Source: Pedosphaera parvula Ellin514 (GTDB lineage Bacteria > Verrucomicrobiota > Verrucomicrobiia > Limisphaerales > Pedosphaeraceae). Taken from it: DNA of 64,000 nucleotides. The notes under the pieces are model-generated. The model made no database searches and was not told the origin of the DNA. It saw only the letters and a program-made list of their open reading frames with translations. Position 1 is the first letter of the stretch; every line of letters begins with the position of its first letter. A program made the translations under genes and the position numbers. Location of the stretch: contig NZ_ABOX02000016.1 in assembly GCF_000172555.1 (NCBI RefSeq), positions 62,001 to 126,000 of the forward strand, written 5' to 3'. Of the stretch, positions 8,516 through 16,701 are shown piece after piece.

Positions 8516-8800
8516 ATGCACCCAGACTCACGACCACTGAATGAAGCACAACAGAAGAAGCTGTGCGACTTGCTGCACCACGCGCTCGTTGATATTCGGA
8601 TGCTAGCGGGAAGCGGACACGGGGAGCAGGCATCCGACCTTGCAGACGCTTTCCACAATTTGCCGCACGAAATTTGGTGTGACTACTTCAGCATTTCATT
8701 CTTTCGCGAGGCGTTTCTCGTTCCATACTATCGGAAGTGGCCGGATCGCCGCCCACGTGATTACATCGCGTTGCTAGAAGATGTGGAGAGATTAAGATGA
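8516..8800 (+). CDS. Small hypothetical protein (94 aa)
   Basis: The protein is mostly helical and amphipathic, for example LNEAQQKKLCDLLHHALVDI and QASDLADAFHNLPHEIW, and ends in a basic/acidic segment (RRPRDYIALLEDVERLR). It has no signal peptide or TM segment. There is no clear Shine-Dalgarno before the ATG. The next gene on the same strand begins 82 bp later. The sequence looks like a conserved cytoplasmic hypothetical of soil bacteria, but no function can be assigned. Confidence 0.65.
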   Translation: MHPDSRPLNEAQQKKLCDLLHHALVDIRMLAGSGHGEQASDLADAFHNLPHEIWCDYFSISFFREAFLVPYYRKWPDRRPRDYIALLEDVERLR

Positions 8801-8882
8801 TTACGACGAGGTCCAACCAGAACGCACCGCCGCTGTCCCGGCTGTCGCTGGACTTGGGCGTTCGGTTTCTAATTGATTTCCT

Positions 8883-9551
8883 ATGTTTACATATCGTCCG
8901 CCCAAGGGTAGTTGCTGGGGTCATGCCATTCGGCCTAGTAACACGCTCAAGGCCATACAGAAGATGCACGGTTTCTTGGAAACCTACTTTGAGCCTGTAG
9001 AAGCTGAAAAGCTCACACTCAATTTGAATCCATATCTTGATAAAGAAAATTACGTCCCAAAAATCAGAGAGAAGGCGGTTGAGGTTTTTGGTAGGCCGGG
9101 ACGAGCGGAATCAATGGATTGGGTGTTGGCACCTGGGGATTATCGGCGAGCCATAAACTTCATATTAGAAAATCATCTGTCGCCAAAACTACCAAGTGAT
9201 CCGATCTGGTTGTCGTTCACTTGCGCTCTGAAATGGAAAAATTCTGCTCTGCCAAACATCGATTGGCCGGAAGAATTTTTGAAACAGGGGAATGAAAAAT
9301 GGCAGCGGTCGCTCTTTATCGTAAATTTGAGAATTGGCGGTCGTTTTATGTTTCCAATGGGAATAAGGATTCCCATCTCAGCGAATGAACCGGCGTCTTA
9401 CGAGTTCCTTGAAAGATTCAGTGCGGAGACACCGTTCAAAATGAGTCCGAAACATTTTCAGGTGGTTATTCCAATCGGCAAGAAAGGTACGTTGGTGTCC
9501 AGAAAGCCGGATGAGGATGTTTTGGGGAAGTTGCAGGAAGTCATTAAATAA
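8883..9551 (+). CDS. Hypothetical soluble protein (222 aa)
   Basis: A mixed alpha/beta soluble protein without signal peptide. It includes an IQKMHGFLETYFEPVEAEKL helix, a WVLAPGDYRRAINFILENH segment and a C-terminal PKHFQVVIPIGKKG tract. No catalytic motif is recognised. It follows the 94-aa gene on the same strand and may be co-transcribed. The length, ordinary composition and lack of internal stops support a real gene. A dispersed repeat begins 37 bp after the stop. Confidence 0.65.
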   Translation: MFTYRPPKGSCWGHAIRPSNTLKAIQKMHGFLETYFEPVEAEKLTLNLNPYLDKENYVPKIREKAVEVFGRPGRAESMDWVLAPGDYRRAINFILENHLSPKLPSDPIWLSFTCALKWKNSALPNIDWPEEFLKQGNEKWQRSLFIVNLRIGGRFMFPMGIRIPISANEPASYEFLERFSAETPFKMSPKHFQVVIPIGKKGTLVSRKPDEDVLGKLQEVIK

Positions 9552-9587
9552 AGTTGGCGGCAGCCCAGAGCGCACGTTTCCAATAGG

Positions 9588-9668
9588 GGTTTACATGAAC
9601 GATGGAGAGCCAATGCGTTTTCGTTGATATTGCATCGTCAGCCAGTTTGGAAACCGGCGCTTCGGGGG
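9588..9668 (+). repeat. Dispersed two-hairpin repeat, copy 2
   Basis: This copy matches 4811-4884 and 11443-11521. The outer stem is reduced to acgatg/catcgt. The inner stem region reads gccagtttggaaaccggc, which keeps gcc/ggc with a weaker middle. It lies just after the stop of the 222-aa gene. The rest of the 9552-9836 gap holds nothing I recognise. Confidence 0.65.
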
Positions 9669-9836
9669 CGGATCTGCCGGACTGGAACTGGCAAAAGCGA
9701 ACACTTGGATAGCCCCTAATTGACGCAAAACGAGAACCATTTGGGAACGACAACTTTTCTGTCTCGACCCAATTTGTTAATGGGACGATCTCCTGACGAG
9801 TCAACTCACTTTGTTACCAGCTGGGACTTCCATTTC

Positions 9837-10037
9837 TCAATGGTCGTTTGTAATAAAAATCCGATGAGGTAGAACCAGGCAGATCCTGGAAGTACACCTG
9901 GAACATCGTTCTTGCACCAGGCTGTCCTGTTGAGGGAGGTAGAGGTATTCGAACATCCCGGTTCGTGGATTCACCATCCCTCCGTACCATTGGAAGATCA
10001 ACTCCAGCTGCTGCCTGAGCATGTGCGCCGTTTTCAT
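9837..10037 (-). pseudogene. Truncated gene fragment with an intact start region
   Basis: The ATG at 10037 has a strong Shine-Dalgarno (gaggag, five bases upstream). The first about 45 residues look genuine (LRQQLELIFQWYGGMVNPRTGMFEYLYLPQQ). The remaining about 20 (CSRCTSRICLVLPHRIFITNDH) look out of frame: the neighbouring frame gives a hydrophobic WFYLIGFLLQ segment followed by a stop. I read this as the 5' end of a longer gene that has been truncated or frameshifted. The parent family is not identified. Confidence 0.4.
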
Positions 10038-10080
10038 GTTCACTCCTCTCGTTCCCGGAACCAGCAGCACTGGCTTTAAT

Positions 10081-10653
10081 TCAGGGAGAACTCTCGGGAT
10101 GTGCTCCGCTCCCACCTTGGTGATGGTCATGCTCAGGTTCCCGGTTGAGATTCCCTTTCTCTTCCGGTGTCAACTGTGGCAGGTGACGGACGAAGGAGAC
10201 GATTTTCCAGATTTCAGTGTCGTTATGAGTCATGCCAAAAGCAGGCATCCCGCTCCAGCGAACGCCATTCTTGATAATCCAAAACATTTGCCCGTCGGAG
10301 ATCTGTTGGATGTCCGGCTCCTGGAGCGACGGTGCAGATGGATTGAGTCCCATTGCCAGTTCGACGGGTTCGGAGCCAGGAGCGCCATGACAGATAATAC
10401 AGTTCTCCTTGTAGTGCGCCATGCCGACGGCCAGAGCAGAAGGTTCATTGGTGAACGGATTGTTCTGTTTGGGAGCCCGCCTAACCATGGAGCGCTCAAA
10501 GGCATATGGTGCCAGCTTGTTCTCGATAACTCCGGGTTTGCTTGAAGCAGAGAAGTCAAAAGCACCAGTGACGATCAGCACGAGCCCAATGAGAAATACG
10601 GCGGCAAGGCCGCAAACAAATCCAATTAGAAACTCTCTTCGGTTTCGCATCAT
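10081..10653 (-). CDS. Membrane-anchored mono-haem cytochrome c
   Basis: 190 residues from the paired ATG at 10653, which has GGAAA upstream; a longer reading from 10680 is possible. One N-terminal TM helix (about 8-32) anchors an external domain with a single haem-binding CIICH motif (about residue 90) and a distal Met candidate in GMPAFGM (about 145). The C-terminus is His/Gly-rich. Such proteins carry electrons on the outer face of the cytoplasmic membrane. No oxidase or alternative complex genes lie nearby, so the partner is unknown. The 3' end overlaps the region upstream of the gene fragment at 9837-10037. Confidence 0.85.
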   Translation of the reverse strand: MMRNRREFLIGFVCGLAAVFLIGLVLIVTGAFDFSASSKPGVIENKLAPYAFERSMVRRAPKQNNPFTNEPSALAVGMAHYKENCIICHGAPGSEPVELAMGLNPSAPSLQEPDIQQISDGQMFWIIKNGVRWSGMPAFGMTHNDTEIWKIVSFVRHLPQLTPEEKGNLNREPEHDHHQGGSGAHPESSP

Positions 10654-10708
10654 ACTGTTTCCGGGATGTTTTATTAACAATCCTCTTCCTGGCTATCGGC
10701 GAGTCTGA

Positions 10709-10981
10709 GTGGCTTGCAGGCGAAGCACGCTTCGACTTTCCTTATTTCCCCCCTCCGACATAACATTCGCCATCTATCAGCTGCCGCTCTATTGGGGTAT
10801 TGGCCTTACCTTGCCCGTGCTGTTCCATTGTGCATGGGTCCTTTCTCTCCGATCGGGTGGGAACTTCGCCGTGCTTGAGGCTGCCAGCCGTTTGTTTATT
10901 CCAAAAATTGGAGCGGGACTGAGGTTTGCTTACACCCGGCTGGTCGATGATATTGCTTTTGGCTATACCTATGCAGATTAG
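10709..10981 (+). CDS. Doubtful ORF (90 aa)
   Basis: GTG start. It has one hydrophobic stretch (YWGIGLTLPVLFHCAWVL) but otherwise nondescript composition, with no recognisable family or ribosome site. It fills the gap between the cytochrome gene and the gene at 11011. It may be degenerate coding sequence. Listed for completeness. Confidence 0.2.
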   Translation: MACRRSTLRLSLFPPSDITFAIYQLPLYWGIGLTLPVLFHCAWVLSLRSGGNFAVLEAASRLFIPKIGAGLRFAYTRLVDDIAFGYTYAD

Positions 10982-11010
10982 TCCAAACCTGATCCACCAA
11001 GCGTCTGCGT

Positions 11011-11256
11011 ATGAAACTGGTTCCGGTTAAAGTTGAGTGCCACGCCGAAGCAAAAGGCGATGAGCTGCCTCGCCTCTTTGTTTGGGAACAAGAAGCAATC
11101 GGGGTGGGAGACGTGGTTGACCGCTGGTATCAAGTCGAGGGCAAACCGGAGTGGCCCCGAGCCAATTATTTCAAAGTGCGAGGCATGGACAACCACGAAT
11201 ACCTGCTGAAACATGATCTTGAGTCGGGTGAATGGTACCTCGGTAAACAGTGGTGA
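11011..11256 (+). CDS. DUF6504-like small protein
   Basis: 81 residues. The pattern VGDVVDRWYQ...YFKVRGMDNHEYLLKHDLESGEWYL matches small conserved proteins in which VxEVLDRW is followed by a YFRVR...YLLxHD..WYL strand pair, annotated DUF6504 or similar. The match is from memory of the pattern. It is cytoplasmic, all-beta, of unknown function, and has no clear operon partner. Confidence 0.65.
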   Translation: MKLVPVKVECHAEAKGDELPRLFVWEQEAIGVGDVVDRWYQVEGKPEWPRANYFKVRGMDNHEYLLKHDLESGEWYLGKQW

Positions 11257-11307
11257 TGTAATGTAATACACAGACTTTATTCCCAGGGAGAAAATGTCCG
11301 CGACAGA

Positions 11308-11532
11308 TTGAAAACAGCCCGGACAAACTTAACCGTTGTCACGATCCTTGCTTGGCTTTTACTCCTTCTGACGGGTATTCAATGTGCAGGGATGGAACTG
11401 GAACGCAGGATTATGGACAGTGATAGGTTTATGACAGTCCAAAGTTTACGCGAATGGTGGAGGGCAGATGCGTTTTCGTTGATAATGCATCGTAAGCCAG
11501 TTCGGAAACCGGCGCTCCGGGACCCAGTATGA
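11308..11532 (+). CDS. Doubtful short ORF ending inside a dispersed repeat
   Basis: TTG start and one hydrophobic N-terminal segment (LTVVTILAWLLLLLTGIQ). The last about 22 residues are encoded by the dispersed repeat at 11443-11521, so the native 3' end, if there was one, has been replaced. It may be a small membrane protein or chance. Confidence 0.25.
   Translation: MKTARTNLTVVTILAWLLLLLTGIQCAGMELERRIMDSDRFMTVQSLREWWRADAFSLIMHRKPVRKPALRDPV
11443..11521 (+). repeat. Dispersed two-hairpin repeat, copy 3
   Basis: This copy aligns with copies at 4811-4884 and 9588-9668 over about 78 bp, including gcgttttcgttgata and ggaaaccggcgct. The outer stem is degenerate here. The inner gccagttcggaaaccggc is kept in the same form as copy 2. 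Confidence 0.65.
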
Positions 11533-12340
11533 TGGGGCGATCTGAAAGCGCCATTTTCCCTCTGCACTGCGAAATGAAGGTGGGGTTGAGTCGTGGTTGG
11601 CGTACGCGAGTGGGGCAGTTAGAGAGGGGAAATTGCGGACGATGTCAGTGCGGCGCGCACGGAGTGACGCGCCCGACCACGAGCCTGGCGGTAGGAGTGC
11701 AATCGCGGGTCGCGTGCGCGAGTGAGGGCGAAGGACTAAAATACTTCTAATATTAGGTAGATATATGTTGACTGAGTTAGTGTTGTTAGGAGATAGTAAT
11801 GCACAAATTAGAGGTTAATGAGCGATGCAGAGCATCTTGGAGCTATGAAAAACTTACTTAAAAATGCTGGATTGAGCTTCAACCCTTTTACCAAAGACTT
11901 AGGGCGAGAGGGAGGAAGCCTGATCGACGGGTACTTTAAGGAACTGAAAAACCGTGAGTTAATGGGAGTTGTCGGGAGCTAACGTGAGTTAACGGGACAT
12001 CTTTTATTTTTGAATTTCGAATGAGAGCCAGATCGCAAGTTGTCAGCTGTTTGTCGTCCGTAGTCCCTTGTGGGAAGTCGCTTTCCAATTCGGCATGCGC
12101 GGGTGGTTCGGACGGTATCGGAAGCCATCGGACGGTATCGGAAGGTATCGGAAGGTTAAAAAATTTCACATGGCCATTGGCGCAAAAATGGAATTGGTTT
12201 TTTATTGAGAACTAAGGATTTGTGATGGTTTTTGAAATCCAAAAATGGCAGGAAGAAAGCTGGATTTCCCGCCTGAGCACTTGATAACCTTGCGGATAGC
12301 TTTAGAATTCGAAGTTCGAAATTTGCAATTGGATTGAATT
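11533..12340. other. 808-bp gap: GC-rich tract, short direct repeats, one tiny ORF
   Basis: 11560-11740 is GC-rich, with an imperfect hairpin around ggcgcgcacggagtgacgcgcc. 11954-11997 holds two near copies of cgtgagttaa followed by ggga. 12112-12155 holds imperfect tandem copies of gacggtatcggaag and ggtatcggaag. No long gene is supported. The 45-codon ORF at 11845-11982 is listed separately. Confidence 0.5.
11845..11982 (+). CDS. Candidate 45-aa ORF
   Basis: ATG to TAA with the sequence MKNLLKNAGLSFNPFTKDLG at its start and a Lys/Glu-rich second half. A GGAG lies only two bases upstream of the ATG, closer than ideal. The composition is protein-like but there is no homology I recognise. Confidence 0.25.
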   Translation: MKNLLKNAGLSFNPFTKDLGREGGSLIDGYFKELKNRELMGVVGS

Positions 12341-13079
12341 ATGGCCGGTCATAGTAAATGGGCAAAGGTAAAGACCTTCAAAGGTGCGATTGACGCCAAA
12401 CGGGGCAAGATCTTCGCCAAGTTGGCGAAGGAAATCAGCATTGCCGCCAAAGCTGGCGGCGGTGATCCGGATATGAATCCCCGCTTGCGCATGGCACTGC
12501 TCAGATCCCGTGGCGCAAACATGCCGAATGAGAATATCGAGCGGGCGATCAAGAAGGGCACGGGAGGCGGTGAGACGGGCAATTTCGAAGATTTAACGTA
12601 TGAGGTTTATGGTCCTAATGGCGTGGCCATGCTCATTGAGTTGAGCACTGATAATCGCAATCGAACCGCAGCGGAAATACGCAGTCTGCTGACCAAAGGC
12701 TGGAGGAGCGATTGCCACTGCCGGCTCCGTGAGTCGATTGTTTCAGCGTAAAGGGCAGATGATTATTTCGCGTGAGGGAGCCAGCGAAGATAGTGTGATG
12801 GAAGTGGCGCTTGAAGCCGGGGCGGAAGATTTTAAAGCCGAGCCTGAAGGATTTGAGGTTCTGACCGACCCGGGCCATTTCGAGCCGGTCCACAAGGCGC
12901 TCGAAGCCAAAGGTATTAAGTGCGCTTCGGCACAGGTGACCTATATCCCCAGCCTGACAGTTCCGCTGAGCGATCCAGGTGCGGTGTCCGCCGTGACCAA
13001 GTTGACGGACGCCCTGGAGGACCATGACGACGTGAAGGAACTTTATTCCACCGCGAATTCACGGAGGATGCCGGGTTGA
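12341..13079 (+). pseudogene. yebC: YebC/PmpR-family regulator with a one-base frameshift
   Basis: The first 120 codons give a textbook YebC N-terminus ([25 protein letters not shown], then [17 protein letters not shown] and [14 protein letters not shown]). At 12701 an extra T shifts the frame. Removing it reads [23 protein letters not shown] and continues to 13079, giving 245 residues, the usual size. YebC proteins are DNA- or ribosome-associated regulators found in nearly all bacteria. Loss would be unusual, so a sequencing error is the simplest explanation. As given, the protein would stop after 136 residues. Confidence 0.9.
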
Positions 13080-13106
13080 AATTGGCGGTCGTCGAGTTGC
13101 CACTAC

Positions 13107-13527
13107 ATGATTATAATTCGCACCGCGGGAGCCGAAGGACGAGGATTCCATAATGGAACTTGCGCGGAAGTTCGCCACTTCATTCGAGGTGGAGAGAAAA
13201 GCCTTTGCAAATTCCTTTGCAAATCTGCTGTCGGCCGGCGATGCCCATCTCTCCGTTGCAGAGTTGGAAAATAAGACGGTCGGTTACGTTTTGGGTTTTG
13301 ATCATTTTACTTTTTTTGCCAACGGGCGCGTGGCGTGGGTTGAGGAAATCATGGTGCTGGAGGATTTCCGCCGACAGGGCATTGGCAAATTACTGATGGA
13401 AGATTTTGAGCAGTGGGCCTCCCTGCGAGGCTCGAAGTTGATTGCCCTGGCCACTCGCAGGGCCTCGTCCTTTTACCAGGCTTTGGGCTATGATGAGTCG
13501 GCTGTCTACTTTAGAAAGCGCTTATGA
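13107..13527 (+). pseudogene. GNAT acetyltransferase with an apparent one-base frameshift near its start
   Basis: From the ATG at 13153 the frame gives 124 residues with the GNAT acetyl-CoA loop (LEDFRRQGIGKLLMEDFE) and the C-terminal ATRRASSFYQALGYDESAVYFRK. An upstream ATG at 13107 starts MIIIRTAGAE, a typical GNAT opening. It runs into the same protein (as MIIIRTAGAEDEDSIMELAR) if one G near 13137 is removed, giving 139 residues. So either the real start is 13153, or the gene has a single-base insertion. GNATs transfer acetyl from acetyl-CoA to small molecules or proteins; the substrate is unknown. It follows yebC by 28 bp. Confidence 0.75.
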
Positions 13528-13624
13528 ATATTCCAGCCCAATATCAGGTTAGATGCGGCGAATTTAAAAATCGTGTTCGCTTTTTGTTTGGGGATACTGA
13601 TTCGATTGTTTGTGTTTGTATTAA

Positions 13625-16507
13625 ATGAATTCGTTAGGTGACACATTATTTGGCAGGGCATTGGGCCGGTTGGCAGACGCCATCGCGCGGCATCGCTGGC
13701 TTTTCCTGTGGCCACAGTTCTTCCTGTTTGGCCTGTGTGTCCTATACACGGTTTTCCATCTGCAATTTGATGTCAGTCGCGATAACCTTGTCGGTTCGGA
13801 TAAAAAGTATCATCAGAATTACCTGAAATTTAAGAAGGAATTTCCCACTCAGGACGATCTCGTGACGGTCGTGGAGAGTGAGAACATGGACAAAAACCGC
13901 CAATTTGTGGAGCGATTGGGAGCGAAGCTCGAGGCGGAAACAAATCTCTTCACGGATGTTTTTTACAAGGGTGATCCCACCATGATGGGTTCCAAGGCGC
14001 TTTTGTTCTTCCCGGAAAAGGATCTGAAGGAGCTGCGGGTGATGCTCTCGGATTACATTCCCTTCATCAACAAATTCACCCAGGCAACCAACATGTCATC
14101 GCTCTTTGCGATGATCAATTACGAGTTCCTGCATGCGAAGCGCGAGGCTAATGCTGAGAATGAGGCCATGGTGAAGGCCGTGCCGATGCTGGATCGCATC
14201 GTCAAGGAAGCCACCAGCAGCTTGCAACGTCCGGGCGCGCCGGTTTCCCCGGCCATCTACGCTCTCTTCGATGCCGGCAACGAAGCGGAACAGCAAATTT
14301 ATATCACCTATGATAAAGGCCGGGTTTACCTGGTGACGGCCCGCGCCAAAACCGAGGAACTCAATGGTGACGCCGTGGATCGACTTCGGACTTTGGTTGC
14401 GCAAACAGAACGCGAAGTGCCGGGCCTGAACGTGGGCGTCACGGGTGAACCGGTGTTGGAGCACGACGAGATGGGGCAGTCTCAGAAGGATTCCATGGTT
14501 GCGAGCATTGTTTCACTGATTCTCTGCGCGGCAATCTTCATTTATGGTTACCAGGAAACGGGGCGTCCGCTCAAGGCCACGCTCTGTTTGATCATCGGCC
14601 TGGGCTACACCATGGGCTTTACCACGCTGGTGGTCGGCCATCTCAATATTCTCACCATCACTTTTGTTCCGATTCTTATTGGTTTGGCGATTGATTTTGG
14701 CGTGCATCTCATCACGCGTTATGAAGAAGAGTTGCGGCTGGGTCGAAGCGAGGATGCGGCCATGCGCAAGGCCATCGTTTACACCGGCCAGGGAATATTC
14801 ACGGGGGCATTGACGACGGCGGCCGCCTTCGGGGCGATGGCTTTCACCAACTTCAAGGGCATCCAGGAAATGGGTGTCATTTGCGGGGGCGGCATGATTG
14901 TTTGCTTCATCCCGATGATGACATTGCTGCCGGTGCTGCTGTATCGCGGTCGGCAGAATGCAATTGATCATGAGCCGCGCAAGATTGTGGCGAAACCGCC
15001 GGCGCAGGTTGAACTTCGAGCCCGCATTGAGAGGATTTGGCTGCATCGTCCCATTACCGTAATTGTTATCACGCTGTTCCTGACTGCCCTGTCGCTGACC
15101 CAGTTTCGCAAAGTCTTTTTTGATTACGATCTGCTTAACATGCAGTCCGAGGGGTTGCCTGCGGTGGTGTTTGAAAAAAAGCTGATCGATTCCGCTTCCC
15201 GGACCAATGATTCCGGCTCCCGGACCAATGCGAGGTCGGTTCTCTTTGCGGCGGTCGTTGCCGATACTCCCGAGCGGGCAGTCGAGCTCGAGAAGAAGCT
15301 GAAGAAACTGCCGGCGGTCGCGGATGTCATTTCAATGGCTCCTTACATCGTCGAAGATGCCTCCGAAAAACTGAAATTGATTGGTGAGGTCAAAAAGGAA
15401 ATCGCCCCGATTCAGTTTCGCCCCACGGACATGGCGCCGGTTGATTTGAATAAGCTCAGCTATACTCTTTATTCCACTTACGGCTACATGGGCGCGGCGG
15501 CTGAAGCCGTCAAGGAGGATGAAGCTGCCGCTCCTCTCAAACCGATTTCTCTCAACTTCACGAACAACAGTGATAACGCGAGAGTGGCGACTGCTCCGGC
15601 GAAGGAAGAACCCAAGCTCTCAGACCAACTGCTGACCCTGCGGAACTCAATCAATGACCTGCGCAAACAGATGTTGAGTATGGACCCCAAGGTGGCTTCG
15701 GAAAAATTAGCCGCGTACCAGCAGGCCTTGTTCGATGACGTGCACGAAACTTTTCAGTCTCTGCGCGACCAGGACGACAGCTCCCGGCTGCAGATCAAGG
15801 ATTTGCCACCGGCATTGTATAACCGTTTCATTGGCAAAACTCACAAGTATTTACTACAGGTTTATCCCAGGGAAGATGTCTGGCAGCGCGATAAGCAGGA
15901 GGAATTTGTGAAGGAATTGCGCACGGTTGACCCGAATGTGACTGGCACGCCGGTGCAGCTTTACGAATACACCACGCTGCTGAAGGATAGTTATATCCAG
16001 GCTGCCTATTATGCCCTGGCCGCCATTGTAATCATGGTATTGATTCACTTTCGAAGCTTTGCATCCCTGCTTCTGGCGCTCCTGCCCGTGGCCATTGGTT
16101 CCATCTGGATGGGAGGTATCATGGGATTTTTTAACATTCCATTTAATCCCGCGAACATCATGACCCTCCCTCTCGTCATCGGAATCGGGGTCACGAACGG
16201 GATTCATATCTTGAATCGGTTTGCAGAGGATAGAGATCCGGGGATTCTTGCCAAAAGCACCGGCAAAGCGGTTTTCATATCTGGGCTGAACACAATTGCC
16301 GGCTTTGGCAGTTTGATTTTGGCCCAGCATCAAGGGATTCGCAGCCTTGGATACGTAATGTCCACCGGTGTGGCCATGTGCATGATTGCGAGTTTGACCT
16401 TTTTGCCAGCAGTCCTAAGTCTGCTTAGTCTGCGGAGTGGCGGAGCGAAAAAACAACCCAGCGGCGACAATGCACGGTCGACACTGGGTCGGGAGGAACC
16501 GAGGTAA
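13625..16507 (+). CDS. RND/MMPL-family exporter (HpnN-like)
   Basis: 960 residues. TM1 (about 28-48) is followed by a large periplasmic loop. A first bundle of TM helices (about 290-445) carries GLAIDFGVHLITRYEEE, and a second TM lies at about 475. A second loop is followed by a second bundle (about 795-940) with GIGVTNGIHILNRFAED. This twofold 1+5 topology with the D-F-G-H-x-I motif is that of MMPL proteins and the hopanoid exporter HpnN. These move lipids or hydrophobic molecules out of the inner membrane using proton flow. No hopanoid genes are in view, but the next operon also moves lipids. The start follows an AT-rich leader. Confidence 0.88.
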   Translation: MNSLGDTLFGRALGRLADAIARHRWLFLWPQFFLFGLCVLYTVFHLQFDVSRDNLVGSDKKYHQNYLKFKKEFPTQDDLVTVVESENMDKNRQFVERLGAKLEAETNLFTDVFYKGDPTMMGSKALLFFPEKDLKELRVMLSDYIPFINKFTQATNMSSLFAMINYEFLHAKREANAENEAMVKAVPMLDRIVKEATSSLQRPGAPVSPAIYALFDAGNEAEQQIYITYDKGRVYLVTARAKTEELNGDAVDRLRTLVAQTEREVPGLNVGVTGEPVLEHDEMGQSQKDSMVASIVSLILCAAIFIYGYQETGRPLKATLCLIIGLGYTMGFTTLVVGHLNILTITFVPILIGLAIDFGVHLITRYEEELRLGRSEDAAMRKAIVYTGQGIFTGALTTAAAFGAMAFTNFKGIQEMGVICGGGMIVCFIPMMTLLPVLLYRGRQNAIDHEPRKIVAKPPAQVELRARIERIWLHRPITVIVITLFLTALSLTQFRKVFFDYDLLNMQSEGLPAVVFEKKLIDSASRTNDSGSRTNARSVLFAAVVADTPERAVELEKKLKKLPAVADVISMAPYIVEDASEKLKLIGEVKKEIAPIQFRPTDMAPVDLNKLSYTLYSTYGYMGAAAEAVKEDEAAAPLKPISLNFTNNSDNARVATAPAKEEPKLSDQLLTLRNSINDLRKQMLSMDPKVASEKLAAYQQALFDDVHETFQSLRDQDDSSRLQIKDLPPALYNRFIGKTHKYLLQVYPREDVWQRDKQEEFVKELRTVDPNVTGTPVQLYEYTTLLKDSYIQAAYYALAAIVIMVLIHFRSFASLLLALLPVAIGSIWMGGIMGFFNIPFNPANIMTLPLVIGIGVTNGIHILNRFAEDRDPGILAKSTGKAVFISGLNTIAGFGSLILAQHQGIRSLGYVMSTGVAMCMIASLTFLPAVLSLLSLRSGGAKKQPSGDNARSTLGREEPR

Positions 16508-16643
16508 AAACCTCAATTAACGCGAGCATAGAAAAAACCGTGGCGAAGTCAATCCATATGTTAAACCGCCCAATTCTGAGCTTCACGAGTGAAGTTAGCG
16601 TTAACGTGTGCATTTTAAGGCCTCTTACTCTGAATTACTGTGC

Positions 16644-16672
16644 TTGACGAGAGGAGTCTTTTGCCGTGGTAT
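16644..16672 (+). promoter_or_regulatory. Sigma-70-like promoter for the Mla operon
   Basis: ttgacg (16644-16649) and tggtat (16667-16672) are separated by 17 bp. The downstream gene starts at 16702, leaving a leader of about 20 bases. The -35 matches consensus well and the -10 moderately. Confidence 0.5.
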
Positions 16673-16701
16673 TTTGCGTCCGAACATTTGTGTGATCGGT
16701 A

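Noticed and set aside
9544-9804. 86-codon minus-strand ORF
   Set aside because: Its second half is antisense to the dispersed repeat, and the start has no ribosome site; probably chance.
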